64,000 nucleotides of DNA from Rhizobium sp. Root483D2 (GTDB taxonomy: Bacteria > Pseudomonadota > Alphaproteobacteria > Rhizobiales > Rhizobiaceae): assembly GCF_001426685.1 (NCBI RefSeq), contig NZ_LMFB01000012.1, forward strand, positions 300,402 through 364,401. The letters are read 5' to 3'. Positions 1 to 9,580 of this stretch are shown in pieces. The stretch's first letter is position 1. Each line of letters opens with the position of its first letter. The notes under the pieces were generated by a model. The model was given only the letters and a program-made list of their open reading frames with translations. It made no database searches and had not been told where the DNA came from. The translations under genes and the position numbers were made by a program.

Positions 1-95
1 GATGAAGGAGGGTGGGTATCGCTGTCGTCAAACAAGCCTATTCATGGTTTGTCCGCAGTCTGACGGGCCAAAGACCCGCCATCACCGCCTACCGC

Positions 96-1205
96 TCATG
101 CGTCCGCGATCTCCAGTCTTTCCGCGCGCTTGCTGCCGGATGCCGCGAAGGGTTGCGCCAGGCGTTTGCCCGTTGTGGCGTCGAAGAAGTGCAGGCGGTC
201 GGGGGCGATGGTGAGGGACAGGCTTTCGCCGATCCCGATCTCGGGCGATAGCGATGCCGTTAGCTTCTTGCCGTCGATCGTGCCGTGGACGAGGCGTTGG
301 GCGCCGAGTTCTTCGATATAGTCGACCTTCATCGTCAGGGCCTGTTCACTTGCTGCGGCAATCCGCAGGTCTTCGGCGCGGATGCCGGCGGTGACCTGGC
401 CGGGGAAGGCTGCCGCGCGGCCGAGGTCGAGGACCTGGCTGCCGAAATGGAGCTGCGTGCCTTCGCGGGTGCCGCGCAGGAGGTTCATGGCGGGGGAGCC
501 GATGAAGCTCGCAACGAAGGTGGAGGCGGGGGTGTGGTAGACATCGAGCGGCCGGCCGATCTGCTCGATCTCGCCGCCGTTGAGGACGACGAGGCGGTCG
601 GCGAGCGTCATCGCTTCCAGCTGGTCATGGGTGACGTAGAGCGAGGTAGTGCCGAGGCGCTTTTGCAGCTGCTTGATCTCGCCGCGCATGGAGACGCGCA
701 GCTTGGCGTCGAGGTTCGACAGCGGTTCATCGAACAGGAAGGCCGCAGGTTTGCGCACGATGGCGCGGCCCATGGCGACGCGCTGGCGCTGGCCGCCGGA
801 CAGCGCGCGTGGTTTGCGGGTGAGGTATTGCTCGATTTCCAGCATGCGGGCGGCTTCGGCCACGCGCGCATCGATCTCGGCCTTCGGCGTGCCGCGGTTT
901 TTCAGGCCATAGGCGAGGTTGTTGTAGACGGTCATGTGCGGATAGAGCGCATAGTTCTGGAAGACCATGGCGATATCGCGCTCGGCCGGTTCGACATCGT
1001 TGATGACGCGGTCGCCGATCTCGACGGTGCCCTTCGATATGGCTTCGAGCCCTGCCACCATGCGCAACAGCGTGGACTTGCCGCAGCCGGACGGGCCGAC
1101 CAGCACGATGAATTCGCCGTCGGCAATGTCGATGGAAACGGATTTCACCGCCTCGACGCCGCCGGTATAGATCTTCGAAACATTGGTGATGTTGATCGCT
1201 GCCAT
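96..1205 (-). CDS. ugpC: sn-glycerol-3-phosphate ABC transporter ATP-binding protein UgpC
   Basis: This is the ATPase that drives uptake of glycerol-3-phosphate (and glycerophosphodiesters) by the Ugp importer on the cytoplasmic face of the inner membrane. The 369-residue protein shows a Walker A motif GPSGCGKST near residue 38, the ABC signature LSGGQ near 135, Walker [12 protein letters not shown] and the switch histidine in YVTHDQ. The C-terminal third looks like the TOBE domain of the MalK/UgpC/MsmK group. The ATG start gives the usual N-terminus. It is the last gene of a minus-strand operon ugpB-ugpA-ugpE-ugpC and begins 13 bases after ugpE. The neighbours decide the substrate; the ATPase alone could serve another sugar importer. 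Confidence 0.93.
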   Translation of the reverse strand: MAAINITNVSKIYTGGVEAVKSVSIDIADGEFIVLVGPSGCGKSTLLRMVAGLEAISKGTVEIGDRVINDVEPAERDIAMVFQNYALYPHMTVYNNLAYGLKNRGTPKAEIDARVAEAARMLEIEQYLTRKPRALSGGQRQRVAMGRAIVRKPAAFLFDEPLSNLDAKLRVSMRGEIKQLQKRLGTTSLYVTHDQLEAMTLADRLVVLNGGEIEQIGRPLDVYHTPASTFVASFIGSPAMNLLRGTREGTQLHFGSQVLDLGRAAAFPGQVTAGIRAEDLRIAAASEQALTMKVDYIEELGAQRLVHGTIDGKKLTASLSPEIGIGESLSLTIAPDRLHFFDATTGKRLAQPFAASGSKRAERLEIADA

Positions 1206-1218
1206 GGCGGCGTCTCCC

Positions 1219-2061
1219 TTACTTGTCGCTTTCGGTGAGGCCTTTGATGAACCAGCGCTGGAAGATCATGACGATCATCACAGGCGGCACCATGGCGAGG
1301 ATCGCCAGGGCAAAGGCCTCGTTGTAATCGGGAATATTGGAGCCGACCCAGACGAGCAGGATCTGCTTGATGCCGCGCACCAGCGTGAAGAAGCTCTCGT
1401 CGGTGGTCATCAGGGTTGGCCAGAGATACTGGTTCCAGCCATAGACGAACATGATGATGAAGATCGCCGCGATCATGGTTTTCGAGAGTGGCACGATCAC
1501 GTCGATGAAGAACTTGAGGGGTCCGGCGCCATCGATGCGGGCGGCTTCCAGAAGTTCATCGGGGATCGATTTGAAGAACTGGCGGAAATAGAAAGTGCCG
1601 GTGGCGGACGCCAGGAGCGGCACGATCAGGCCGGTATAGGTATTTGTGAGCTTCAGTGTGTTCATCACCTCGTAGGACGGCAGGATGCGCACTTCGAGCG
1701 GCAGGAGTAGCGTCGTGAAGATCATCCAGAAGGTGATGGTGGCAAAGCGGAAGCGGAAATAGACCAGCGCATAGGCCGCCAGCATCGACAGGATGATCTT
1801 GCCTGCGGCAAAGCCGACGCCGAGGATCAGCGAGTTCATCATCATCCTGAGACCGGTAATTTTGCCGGTAAAGCCGCCCTGCTTGGTGAGCACGGTGGTG
1901 TAGGTATCGATGAAATGGCCGCCGGGCAGGATCTGCAAGCCGTTGCGGTGGATATCGGCGGCCTCGTGGCTGGAGGTCATCAGCGCCACCAGCAAAGGGC
2001 CGACCATGAACAAGACGCCCATCATCAGGATGACATGGTCGAAAAGTTTCGTGCGATGCAT
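1219..2061 (-). CDS. ugpE: sn-glycerol-3-phosphate ABC transporter permease UgpE
   Basis: One of the two membrane subunits of the Ugp importer (MalG-type permease). From the ATG at 2061 the protein has 280 residues, matching the roughly 281 of E. coli UgpE, and begins [23 protein letters not shown], a first membrane helix. The EAA loop that contacts UgpC is visible as [27 protein letters not shown] longer frame starting at a TTG at 2079 overlaps the end of ugpA, but the purine-rich GGGGGCGAG a few bases before the ATG favours the shorter form. It lies directly behind ugpA, so the two are translated from one message. Confidence 0.92.
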   Translation of the reverse strand: MHRTKLFDHVILMMGVLFMVGPLLVALMTSSHEAADIHRNGLQILPGGHFIDTYTTVLTKQGGFTGKITGLRMMMNSLILGVGFAAGKIILSMLAAYALVYFRFRFATITFWMIFTTLLLPLEVRILPSYEVMNTLKLTNTYTGLIVPLLASATGTFYFRQFFKSIPDELLEAARIDGAGPLKFFIDVIVPLSKTMIAAIFIIMFVYGWNQYLWPTLMTTDESFFTLVRGIKQILLVWVGSNIPDYNEAFALAILAMVPPVMIVMIFQRWFIKGLTESDK

Positions 2062-2075
2062 TGTCTCGCCCCCGC

Positions 2076-3077
2076 TCAATTATAGTGGACGCGCCGCTCG
2101 ATGAAGCGGAACTGGAAGATGGTGAGCACGAAGACAATGATCATCAGGATGACCGACTGGGCCGAGGAACCGCCGAGGTCGTTGCCGCGAAAGCCGTCCA
2201 TATAGACCTTGTAGACCAGCGTGATCGGGTTGTTGGCGGCCTTGTCCTTCACCATCACGTCGATGACGCCGAACGTGTCGAACAGGGCATAGGTCGTGTT
2301 GATGATCAGGAGGAAGAAGGCGGTGGGCGCCAAGAGCGGCAGGATGACCGTCCAGAACCGGCGAAAACCCGAGCGGCAATCCATCAGCGCCGCCTCGCGC
2401 ACCGAAACCGGAATGCCCTGCAGGCCGGAGAGAAAGAAGATGAAATTGTAGGGGATCTGCTTCCAGACCGAGACAACGATCATCGCAAAGGCGGTGTCGT
2501 TGTAGTTGAGCCCGACTTTCAAATCCCAGCCGAAAAAGGCGGCGAATTTTACCAGCGGGCCGATATGCTGATCGAACATCATCATGCCCATCAGGCCGGC
2601 AACCGGCGGGGCAATGGCATAGACCCAGATCAAAAGCGTCTTGTAGGTGGCATTGCCGCGAATGACGCCGTCGGCCTTGACGGCGAGGAGCAGGCCGATC
2701 GACAGCGAAAAGAAGGTGACGAGGACGGTGAAGACGGCGGTGAAGCGGGCAATGCCCAGATATTCGCCGGATTTCAGCACGTCGGTATAGTTGGCAAGGC
2801 CAACGAAGGTGGAGCCGAAGCCGAACGGGTCCTCCAGGTAAAAGGACGACTGGATTGCCTGTACCGAGGGCCAATAGAAGAACACGAAGATGATCGCCAT
2901 CTGCGGCGCAAGAAAGAGATAGGGCAGGAGCCGCGAATTGAACTGCACGCGCTTGGCACCGGTTTCTTCCGGCGGCTTGGCGGCGGATTTGGTCAGGCCG
3001 AAGATGCGCCAGAACCCGCTGGGCGCGGGGGCAGCGATTGTTCTGGACATGGCCTGGGAATGAGGTGTGTTCGTCAT
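2076..3077 (-). CDS. ugpA: sn-glycerol-3-phosphate ABC transporter permease UgpA
   Basis: Partner permease of UgpE (MalF-type). It carries about six predicted hydrophobic segments starting with LLPYLFLAPQMAIIFVFFYWP, and the EAA loop VREAALMDCRSGFRRFWTVILPLL near residue 230. At 333 residues it is longer than E. coli UgpA (295) because of an extra proline- and alanine-rich N-terminus of about 45 residues; a second in-frame ATG at residue 10 (MSRTIAAP) would shorten this slightly. It follows ugpB after a 281-base gap filled with palindromic repeats, which is unusual inside an operon and may set a lower expression of the permeases than of the binding protein. Confidence 0.92.
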   Translation of the reverse strand: MTNTPHSQAMSRTIAAPAPSGFWRIFGLTKSAAKPPEETGAKRVQFNSRLLPYLFLAPQMAIIFVFFYWPSVQAIQSSFYLEDPFGFGSTFVGLANYTDVLKSGEYLGIARFTAVFTVLVTFFSLSIGLLLAVKADGVIRGNATYKTLLIWVYAIAPPVAGLMGMMMFDQHIGPLVKFAAFFGWDLKVGLNYNDTAFAMIVVSVWKQIPYNFIFFLSGLQGIPVSVREAALMDCRSGFRRFWTVILPLLAPTAFFLLIINTTYALFDTFGVIDVMVKDKAANNPITLVYKVYMDGFRGNDLGGSSAQSVILMIIVFVLTIFQFRFIERRVHYN

Positions 3078-3120
3078 GAACGGGCTTTCAAAACATGGGA
3101 TTTAGCGGATGCCGAGGCTT

Positions 3121-3233
3121 GCCCCTCACCCTGGCCCTCTCCCCGCAGGCGGGGAGAGGGGATGACGGAGGCTGCCGCTTGTCCCTTCTCCCCGTTCACG
3201 GGGAGAAGGTGGCCGACAGGCCGGATGAGGGGC
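3121..3233. repeat. Palindromic intergenic repeat with two inner hairpins
   Basis: Outer arms GCCCCTCA (3121-3128) and TGAGGGGC (3226-3233) enclose two strong GC-rich hairpins built on CCTCTCCCCGC and CTTCTCCCCGT arms. The same layout with the same outer arms recurs at 43947-44061, so this is a dispersed repeat family. It sits between ugpB and ugpA in the same transcript, the position taken by REP sequences between malE and malF in E. coli. An effect on mRNA stability or partial termination is inferred, not seen. Confidence 0.8.
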
Positions 3234-3324
3234 GATCTCCTCCCTTGAAGGCAGGCAGGGCAGAGGGGGGTGGGCGGCACACTCTGAGCGCGCGGAAACA
3301 CCCCCTCATCTGGCCTTTGGCCAT

Positions 3325-3344
3325 CTTCTCCCCGAGGGGAGAAG
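3325..3344. repeat. Short hairpin, partial copy of the same repeat family
   Basis: A nine-base perfect inverted repeat, CTTCTCCCC and GGGGAGAAG around a two-base loop, lies 14 bases beyond the ugpB stop codon. The flanks (CCCCCTCATCTGGCC before it) resemble the fuller repeat at 3121-3233. On the minus strand it would be the first structure transcribed after ugpB, and could protect the 3' end of a ugpB-only message. Confidence 0.55.
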
Positions 3345-3358
3345 AGGACCGGACCAAA

Positions 3359-4657
3359 TCAACCAGCCGTCTTTGCGAAGCGGGCGAGAAGTGCGTTTCC
3401 TTCTTTCTCGATCGTGTCGAAGGCGTCCTTGACGGAGACTTCGCCGGCGAAGATGCGGCCGTATTCGCGTTCCATGATTTCGCGGATCTGCGGGTAGAAG
3501 CCGAGGCGGTAGCCCTTCGACCATTCACCGGCCGGCAGCATCAGCTGCTGGATGCCGACTTCCGCAGCAGGCTTTTCCTTGTAATAGCCCTGGCTCTTGG
3601 CCAGCTCGTAGGCAGCCTTGGTGATTGCGACGTAACCCGTGGCTTCATGATAGAAGACCTGGATTTCCGGCGAGGTCAGGAACTGGAAGAAGTCGGCCAC
3701 GCACTTGTTTTCCGCTTCCGGCTTGCCGGCCATGGCGAAAAGTGCTGCACCGCCGATGAAGGACGAGGTGCCCGCACCCTTGATCGAACCCCAATAGGGC
3801 AGGAAGGTTGCCGAGAACGGCATCTGCGCCGTCTTCTGCAGGCCGCCGAACGAACCGGACGAGCCGATCCAGAGCGCGGCCTTGTTTTCCTCGAACATCT
3901 TCTGGTTATCGTTCCAGCCGGCGCCGTAATAGGCGAAATAGCCTTCGTCAGCCCAGGCCTTCAGCTTGTCGAACATCATGACGAGGTTGGGGTCGGTGAC
4001 CTTCAGCGTCGTATCGGTGACGCTGTCATAGCCGTTATTGTTGGAGGCGAACTGGATGTTGTTGCGCGAAAAGAAGTTCTCGGTGAACTGCCAGGTCAGC
4101 TGCGACTGGACGAGCGGGATGAAACCGGCTTCCTTCAGCTTCGGAGCGGCGGCTTCGAATTCCTCCCAGGTCTTCGGGGCTTCGACACCGGCCTTCTTCA
4201 GGGCTTCGTCGTTGATATACATGATCGGCGCCGAGGAATTGAACGGCATGCCGACGAACTTGCCGTCGCTATCGGCGTAGAAATAACGGACGCCATCGAT
4301 GAAGGCTTCGCGGTCGAACTTGTAGCCGGCGTTGTTGATCAGGTCTTCAGCCGGGATGACGGCGCCCTTGGCGTTGATGATGGTTGCCGCACCAGCGTCG
4401 AAAACCTGCAGGATGTCGGGCTGTTCGCCCGAACGGAAAGCGGCGATGCCGGAAGCGAGCGCCTCCTCATAGGTGCCCTTGGAAACCGGGGTCAGCGCGC
4501 AAGCCGTCTGCGACGCGTTGAACTTGGTGGCGATCTCGTTGATGACTTCGCCATTGCGGCCGGCCATGCCGTGCCACCAGCTGATATTGGTCGCGGCAAA
4601 CGAGGAGGTGGCGGAGAAGACCAGCGCGAGGCCGGTCATCGTGAATTTCCTGATCAT
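3359..4657 (-). CDS. ugpB: sn-glycerol-3-phosphate ABC transporter periplasmic binding protein UgpB
   Basis: Solute receptor of the Ugp importer, exported to the periplasm. From the ATG at 4657, preceded by AAAGGAA at good spacing, it has 432 residues, close to the 438 of E. coli UgpB. The N-terminus MIRKFTMTGLALVFSATSSFAATNISWW is a clear Sec signal peptide with cleavage after SFA. The mature part has family 1 binding-protein features (ISWWHGM, SKGTYEEAL, WNDNQKMFEE, SSFIGGAALF). A GTG at 4672 in the same frame would add five residues but has no ribosome site. It is the first gene of the operon. In relatives ugp is controlled by PhoB; only weak Pho-box-like half sites such as TGTCAT at 4708-4713 are seen upstream. 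Confidence 0.94.
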   Translation of the reverse strand: MIRKFTMTGLALVFSATSSFAATNISWWHGMAGRNGEVINEIATKFNASQTACALTPVSKGTYEEALASGIAAFRSGEQPDILQVFDAGAATIINAKGAVIPAEDLINNAGYKFDREAFIDGVRYFYADSDGKFVGMPFNSSAPIMYINDEALKKAGVEAPKTWEEFEAAAPKLKEAGFIPLVQSQLTWQFTENFFSRNNIQFASNNNGYDSVTDTTLKVTDPNLVMMFDKLKAWADEGYFAYYGAGWNDNQKMFEENKAALWIGSSGSFGGLQKTAQMPFSATFLPYWGSIKGAGTSSFIGGAALFAMAGKPEAENKCVADFFQFLTSPEIQVFYHEATGYVAITKAAYELAKSQGYYKEKPAAEVGIQQLMLPAGEWSKGYRLGFYPQIREIMEREYGRIFAGEVSVKDAFDTIEKEGNALLARFAKTAG

Positions 4658-4761
4658 GGCAGTTCCTTTCACCAGGGTTAAGGTGAGGAACCGGCTAAAG
4701 CTCTTTCATGACATCAGGATAACGCTTTTGTGTCGGGACGATTACAACTGTGCACAGCTGT

Positions 4762-5130
4762 TCAAAAGGCATCGGGAAGATGGACGGGCCAGCGCCGGGG
4801 GATCACGGCGATGATGTCGTAGCGGATTGAAAGTGCCGCGCAATCCCGTTGTTTTCCGAGCCATAGGTCGCTTGCAGCGCGGATGCGGCGTTGTGCAAAA
4901 TCGGAAACGGCAAAGACGGAATCCTCCAGGGAGCTGCGGGCTTTGACCTCGACGCAGGCGACCAGATTGCCCTTGCGTGCAATAATGTCGATCTCACCCA
5001 GCTTCGTGCGGTAGCGGAATGCGACGATCCGGTAGCCCTTGAGAAGAAGGCAAAGCGCGGCGCGATATTCCGCCAGCGCGCCGCGCCGGAGCGCTTTCCG
5101 TCTCTTCTGGCTTCCCGGCTCAGGTCTCAT
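4762..5130 (-). CDS. YraN family protein (UPF0102)
   Basis: A 122-residue protein of the YraN/UPF0102 family, which has a restriction-endonuclease-like fold and a still poorly known role in DNA handling. The nuclease-like core is visible as [22 protein letters not shown] (residues about 44 to 65), with the typical E-x-D and E-V-K residues. Its start overlaps the end of rsmI by 11 bases on the same strand, so the pair is probably co-transcribed and translationally coupled; rsmI-yraN is a common arrangement in Proteobacteria. Confidence 0.88.
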   Translation of the reverse strand: MRPEPGSQKRRKALRRGALAEYRAALCLLLKGYRIVAFRYRTKLGEIDIIARKGNLVACVEVKARSSLEDSVFAVSDFAQRRIRAASDLWLGKQRDCAALSIRYDIIAVIPRRWPVHLPDAF

Positions 5131-6154
5131 TCCGGTCTTTGAGCTCCAGCAGGCGGTCGTAGAGGTCCTTGCGGTTGAGGCCGGTCTGTTTTGCGGCCTC
5201 GGTCGCCGCCTTGCCGGTCGGCATGTCCTTGACGAGCTTCAACAGGATGGCATCGACATCATCGGCCTCCGGCGCTGCCGGCGCATCGGGCGGGCCGATG
5301 ACCAGCACGATCTCGCCCTTGACGGTGGCGCCCTCGTCGTAAAAGGCCTTGAGCTCGGCCAGCGTGCCGCGCCGGAATTCCTCAAACGTCTTGGTCAGTT
5401 CACGGCAGACCGACGCCCGCCTCTCTCCGCCCAAAACATCATGGGCGGCAACGATGGCGGCCGCGATCCGGTGCGGGGATTCAAAGAACATCAGGGTGGC
5501 CGGAACATGGGCGAGCTCGGCAAAGCGGTCGCGCCGCGCCTTGTCCTTGGAGGGCAGGAAGCCGGCAAACAGGAAAGCATCATTCGGCAGGCCTGAGCCG
5601 ACCAGCGCTGCGAGCGGCGCAGATGCGCCGGGAATGGGAACCACCTGGTGCCCGGCCTCGATGGCGATCTGGCCGAGCCGGTAGCCGGGATCGGACACCA
5701 GCGGCGTGCCGGCGTCGGACACAAGCGCAACGGACTTGCCGTCGTCGAGCGCTGCCAGAAGCTTGGGGCCAACCTCGTTGGCGTTGTATTCGTGATAGGC
5801 ATAGGGCCTGTTGACGATGCCGTAGCGATCAAGCAGCACGCGGGTGACGCGCGTGTCCTCGCAGGCCAGCACATCGGCGCCAGCCAATGTTTCCAGCGCG
5901 CGAAGGGTAATGTCGGAGAGATTGCCGATCGGGGTTGCGACCAGATAGAGCGCCGGTTCCAGCGGCCGGGCGGGCACGGAAATATTGTGCAGCCGGTAGC
6001 TTTTCTGCCGCTCGTTCGTCTGCGTTTCGCCCGATGCCTGCTTTTCCAAAACGGTATGCCCTTCAGCCTTTGCCCGCCGTTGAGCCGGCGCCCGGTCTTT
6101 ATGGGTGAGCGGCAGCGCTTCGGCAAGAGAGCCGATTTGCGGCAATGCAAACAT
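5120..6154 (-). CDS. rsmI: 16S rRNA (cytidine(1402)-2'-O)-methyltransferase RsmI
   Basis: Methylates the ribose of C1402 in 16S rRNA, in the decoding centre. The tetrapyrrole-methylase fold is shown by [33 protein letters not shown] and [15 protein letters not shown], all typical of RsmI. The frame opens at an ATG and encodes 344 residues, about 50 more than usual. The first 35 or so residues look non-homologous, and a TTG at 6049 with GAAGGG upstream would give a more normal 309-residue protein, so the start is uncertain. It is divergent from dnaN across about 150 bases and overlaps yraN at its 3' end. Confidence 0.9.
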   Translation of the reverse strand: MFALPQIGSLAEALPLTHKDRAPAQRRAKAEGHTVLEKQASGETQTNERQKSYRLHNISVPARPLEPALYLVATPIGNLSDITLRALETLAGADVLACEDTRVTRVLLDRYGIVNRPYAYHEYNANEVGPKLLAALDDGKSVALVSDAGTPLVSDPGYRLGQIAIEAGHQVVPIPGASAPLAALVGSGLPNDAFLFAGFLPSKDKARRDRFAELAHVPATLMFFESPHRIAAAIVAAHDVLGGERRASVCRELTKTFEEFRRGTLAELKAFYDEGATVKGEIVLVIGPPDAPAAPEADDVDAILLKLVKDMPTGKAATEAAKQTGLNRKDLYDRLLELKDRNET

Positions 6155-6305
6155 TACTGGGGCGCAACCTGCGTTACCCCTTGCTTTTCACGGCTTGTTT
6201 CTGCCATTTTGCCCGTCCACATCTTGCCCCTCCGAAAGGGGACACTTCAAAGTTCAAGCCGGGAGGCGCGGCCCGCCCGGCGATGGTTGAAAGCGGTAGC
6301 ATCTC

Positions 6306-7424
6306 ATGCGCATTACTCTCGAGCGGTCCAATCTCCTGAAGTCGCTGAACCACGTTCACCGCGTGGTCGAGCGTCGCAATACCATTCCGATCCTCTCGAA
6401 CGTGCTTCTGCGCTCCGACGGCGCCAGCCTTGAGATGAAGGCAACCGACCTTGATCTCGAGATCACCGAGGCGACGCCGGCGCAGGTGGAAACGCCTGGT
6501 GCGACGACCGTGCCTGCGCATCTGCTCTACGATATCGTCCGCAAGCTGCCTGACGGTTCCGAAGTGGTGCTCGCCACCAATGCCGAGGGCACGGCCATGA
6601 CCGTGCAGTCCGGCCGCTCGAAATTCTCGCTGCAATGCCTGCCGCAGTCCGACTTTCCGGATCTGACCGCCGGCGCCTTCACCCACACCTTCCGCATGAA
6701 GGCAACGGACCTGAAGATGCTGATCGACCGCACCCAGTTTGCGATCTCGACGGAAGAAACCCGCTACTACCTGAACGGCATCTACATCCACACCATCGAA
6801 AGCAAGGGTGCGCTGAAGCTGCGTGCCGTCGCCACTGACGGTCACCGCCTTGCCCGTGCAGACCTTGAAGCCCCTGCAGGCTCGGAAGGTATGCCCGGCA
6901 TCATCATTCCGCGCAAGACGGTCAGCGAATTGCAGAAGCTGGTCGACAATCCGGATGTGGTCGTCACCGTCGAAGTGTCGGACGCCAAGATCCGCCTGAC
7001 GATCGGCTCGATCATCATGACCTCGAAGCTCATTGACGGCACGTTCCCGGACTACCAGCGCGTCATTCCGGCCAATAACGACAAGGAACTGAAGATCGAC
7101 TGCCAGTCCTTTGCACAGGCCGTTGACCGCGTTTCGACGATTTCGTCCGAGCGTGGCCGCGCCGTCAAGCTGGCGCTGTCGGACGGACAATTGACGCTCA
7201 CCGTCAACAACCCGGATTCGGGCAGTGCCACGGAAGAGCTTGCGGTCGGCTATGACAACGAGCCTCTGGAAATCGGCTTCAATGCCAAATATCTGCTGGA
7301 TATTACCGCCCAGCTTTCCGGCTCCGACGCCGTTTTCATGCTGGCCGATGCCGGCTCGCCGACGCTGGTGCGCGACATGGCGGGCGACGACGCTCTCTAT
7401 GTTTTGATGCCGATGCGGGTTTAG
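6306..7424 (+). CDS. dnaN: DNA polymerase III subunit beta (sliding clamp)
   Basis: The ring-shaped clamp that tethers the replicase to DNA. The 372-residue protein has the standard bacterial length. It starts MRITLERSNLLKSLNHVHRVVERRNTIPILSNVLL, and shows FPDYQRVIP in the middle and VLMPMRV at the C-terminus, where the clamp ends in the classical MPMR. Three clamp domains of about 120 residues each fit this length. It stands alone here, not next to dnaA or recF, as is normal in Rhizobiales. A strong intrinsic terminator follows 24 bases after the stop. Confidence 0.97.
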   Translation: MRITLERSNLLKSLNHVHRVVERRNTIPILSNVLLRSDGASLEMKATDLDLEITEATPAQVETPGATTVPAHLLYDIVRKLPDGSEVVLATNAEGTAMTVQSGRSKFSLQCLPQSDFPDLTAGAFTHTFRMKATDLKMLIDRTQFAISTEETRYYLNGIYIHTIESKGALKLRAVATDGHRLARADLEAPAGSEGMPGIIIPRKTVSELQKLVDNPDVVVTVEVSDAKIRLTIGSIIMTSKLIDGTFPDYQRVIPANNDKELKIDCQSFAQAVDRVSTISSERGRAVKLALSDGQLTLTVNNPDSGSATEELAVGYDNEPLEIGFNAKYLLDITAQLSGSDAVFMLADAGSPTLVRDMAGDDALYVLMPMRV

Positions 7425-7448
7425 GCCCGGTACTGCGTTTTGAGATGG

Positions 7449-7477
7449 AAAACGGCCGGACCTGATCCGGCCGTTTT
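7449..7477 (+). terminator. Intrinsic terminator after dnaN
   Basis: A perfect 12-base stem (AAAACGGCCGGA paired with TCCGGCCGTTTT) around a five-base loop, ending in TTTT. It lies just behind the dnaN stop codon and closes the single-gene unit. The A-run on the left arm would also let it work weakly from the other side. Confidence 0.88.
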
Positions 7478-7661
7478 CGTATGCGCTTGTCAGCTGAGGA
7501 CTGGATTTACCCGGTTGTTGGCTGTGTAATATAATGGCGCGAAATGACTTGTTTTTGTCGCACAGGGTACGACATAATCATGGCGCGGTTGGAGCCGCGA
7601 AGTTTGCGCCATTGGGTATGATGCCTGTTTGAGCGTGGGCGAGGGATTGCTGGAGATACGC

Positions 7662-8258
7662 ATGAATTTTCGTCTGAAAGAGCGTTTTGGCAAGAAATTC
7701 GATGAGGAAATCCGTTTCTTCAAAGGTTGGCGAAGCAATATGAAGGCCGTCGGCTCGATCGTGCCGACATCCGGCATCACCGCCCGGCGCATGGCGAGCG
7801 TCGTCAATCCGCATTCAGGCCTTCCCGTTCTCGAGCTTGGCCCCGGCACCGGCGTCATCACCAAGGCGATCCTGCAGAAAGGCATTCTGCCGGAAAATCT
7901 GGTCTCTGTTGAATTTTCCACCGATTTCTATCAGCACCTTGTGAAAACCTTTCCCGATGTCGGTTTCATCAATGGCGATGCCTTTGATCTCGACAAGACG
8001 CTCGGCGCGCGGCGTGACCAGCAGTTCGACAGCGTCATTTCCGCCGTGCCGCTGTTGAACTTTCCGATGCATATGCGGGTCTCGCTGATCGACGATCTTC
8101 TGTCGCGCATTCCCGTCGGCCGTCCCGTCATCCAGATTTCCTATGGGCCGCTATCGCCGGTCGTTGCCATGCCGGATCGCTATCAGATCTCCCATTATGA
8201 TTTCGTCGTGCGCAATATCCCGCCGGCGCAATTATGGGTGTACCGCAAGACGCATTGA
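7662..8258 (+). CDS. pmtA: Phospholipid N-methyltransferase PmtA (rhizobial type)
   Basis: Probable S-adenosylmethionine-dependent methyltransferase that converts phosphatidylethanolamine to phosphatidylcholine at the inner membrane. The glycine-rich SAM motif VLELGPGTGVITKAIL lies at about residues 56 to 71, followed by SVEFSTDFYQHL, the acidic end of strand 2. The N-terminus FFKGWRSNMKAVGSIVPTS matches the soluble PmtA proteins of Sinorhizobium and Agrobacterium, which have about 200 residues. I chose the ATG at 7662 (198 residues) because GGAG lies six bases upstream; a TTG at 7629 is less likely. Related SAM enzymes such as KsgA share the fold, but the N-terminal signature favours PmtA. 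Confidence 0.85.
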   Translation: MNFRLKERFGKKFDEEIRFFKGWRSNMKAVGSIVPTSGITARRMASVVNPHSGLPVLELGPGTGVITKAILQKGILPENLVSVEFSTDFYQHLVKTFPDVGFINGDAFDLDKTLGARRDQQFDSVISAVPLLNFPMHMRVSLIDDLLSRIPVGRPVIQISYGPLSPVVAMPDRYQISHYDFVVRNIPPAQLWVYRKTH

Positions 8259-8267
8259 GGCCTGCCG

Positions 8268-8858
8268 ATGTTCGGGGTCTACATCACGCATCCGCAAATC
8301 CGCATCGAGCCGGATGTGCCGGTGCCGCGCTGGGGATTGTCCGAGACCGGCATCGCGCGGGCGCAACAGGCGGCGCAGTCCGATTGGGTACGCCAGCTTT
8401 CCCGTCTTCTTTCCAGCGACGAGACCAAGGCGCTGGAAACGGCGGCAATCATCGCCCATCCCGGTGGCATTGACGTCGAAGTGCTCGCGCAGTCCGGTGA
8501 AAACGACCGCTCCGCCACCGGCTTTCTGGTGCCAGACGAATTCGAGAGGGTGGCGGACTGGTTCTTTGCCCATCCCGAACAGAGTTTTCAGGGTTGGGAG
8601 CGGGCCATCGATGCGCAGAAGCGGATCGTTGGCGCAGTGGCGTCAGTGCTTGACCGGCACGATCCGGCAAGGCCGATTGCCTTTGTCGGGCATGGCGGCG
8701 TGGGCACGCTGCTGAAATGCCACCTTTCGGGCCTGCCGATTTCACGCGGCGGCGATCAGCCGGCCGGCGGCGGCTGCCTCTACGCATTTTCCCTTGCAGA
8801 CCGTTCCCTTGCATGCGACTGGACCGCGATGGAGCTCTGGCAAGGATGGCAAAAATGA
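8268..8858 (+). CDS. Histidine phosphatase superfamily protein with altered first motif
   Basis: A 196-residue cytoplasmic protein of the phosphoglycerate-mutase-like fold. The usual N-terminal RHG motif is replaced by ITHPQ near residue 6, so the histidine is present but the flanking Arg and Gly are not. The second histidine motif is intact ([15 protein letters not shown]), and [11 protein letters not shown] plus [11 protein letters not shown] match the family core. The substrate is unknown. Its stop overlaps the pyrF start by four bases (ATGA), and it follows pmtA by nine bases, so all three may be one operon. Confidence 0.75.
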   Translation: MFGVYITHPQIRIEPDVPVPRWGLSETGIARAQQAAQSDWVRQLSRLLSSDETKALETAAIIAHPGGIDVEVLAQSGENDRSATGFLVPDEFERVADWFFAHPEQSFQGWERAIDAQKRIVGAVASVLDRHDPARPIAFVGHGGVGTLLKCHLSGLPISRGGDQPAGGGCLYAFSLADRSLACDWTAMELWQGWQK

Positions 8859-9568
8859 CTGAGACCGCTCGCGACCGGCTGATTGTCGGGCTTGATATCG
8901 CAACCGTCGGCGAGGCCGAGGCCATCGTCAAGACGCTTGGCGACGACGTGCTGTTCTACAAGATCGGCTATCAGCTGGCCTTTGCCGGTGGGCTGGAATT
9001 TGCCCGCGATCTCACTGCGGACGGCAAGAAGATCTTCCTCGACATGAAGCTGCTCGATATCGACAACACCGTTGCCAAAGGCGTTGAGAACATCGCCAAG
9101 ATGGGCATGTCGATGCTGACGCTGCATGCCTATCCGAAGGCGATGAAGGCGGCGGTCGAGGCGGCGCAGGGTTCCGGTCTCTGCCTGCTCGGGGTGACCG
9201 TGCTCACCTCCATGGACGAACAGGACGTCATCGATGCCGGCTATCACTATGATCCGCGCACACTGGTGCTGCGGCGCGCCGCACAGGCGCGCGATGCCGG
9301 CATGGGCGGTATCGTCTGCTCGGCCGAGGAATCCACCGCCGTGCGCGATATCGTCGGTCCCGACATGGCCATCGTCACGCCCGGCATCCGCCCGGCCGGC
9401 AGCGAGGCCGGGGACCAGAAAAGAGTGATGACGCCCTACGATGCCCTGAAGGCCGGCTCCAGCCATCTCGTGGTCGCCCGCCCCATCGTGAAAGCCGCCG
9501 ATCCGAAGGCCGCCGCACGCGCGATCCTCAACGAGATGCTGACAGCATCCTGGCCTGCAAACCAGTAA
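8855..9568 (+). CDS. pyrF: Orotidine 5'-phosphate decarboxylase
   Basis: Last step of de novo UMP synthesis: decarboxylation of OMP. The 237-residue protein has [14 protein letters not shown] near the N-terminus, the catalytic [15 protein letters not shown] block with the Asp-Lys-Asp array, and the phosphate loop TPGIRPAG followed by [10 protein letters not shown] chose the ATG at 8855, which overlaps the previous stop and has AAGG nine bases upstream; an ATG at 8846 would add three residues. Rhizobiales pyrF commonly sits near a DUF1330 gene, as here. Confidence 0.95.
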   Translation: MTETARDRLIVGLDIATVGEAEAIVKTLGDDVLFYKIGYQLAFAGGLEFARDLTADGKKIFLDMKLLDIDNTVAKGVENIAKMGMSMLTLHAYPKAMKAAVEAAQGSGLCLLGVTVLTSMDEQDVIDAGYHYDPRTLVLRRAAQARDAGMGGIVCSAEESTAVRDIVGPDMAIVTPGIRPAGSEAGDQKRVMTPYDALKAGSSHLVVARPIVKAADPKAAARAILNEMLTASWPANQ

Positions 9569-9580
9569 CGGTCCGTCCGG

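Noticed and set aside
285-1238. Long plus-strand frame of 317 codons opposite ugpC
   Set aside because: It is antisense to a well-supported gene, Glu/Asp/Ala/Arg-rich in the way shadows of GC-rich genes are, and has no recognisable domain or ribosome site.
4673-4761. Pho box upstream of ugpB, expected from PhoB control of ugp in relatives
   Set aside because: Only half sites such as TGTCAT (minus strand of 4708-4713) and CTGTGCA are seen; no pair with the 11-base period of a Pho box could be aligned, so I did not list an operator.
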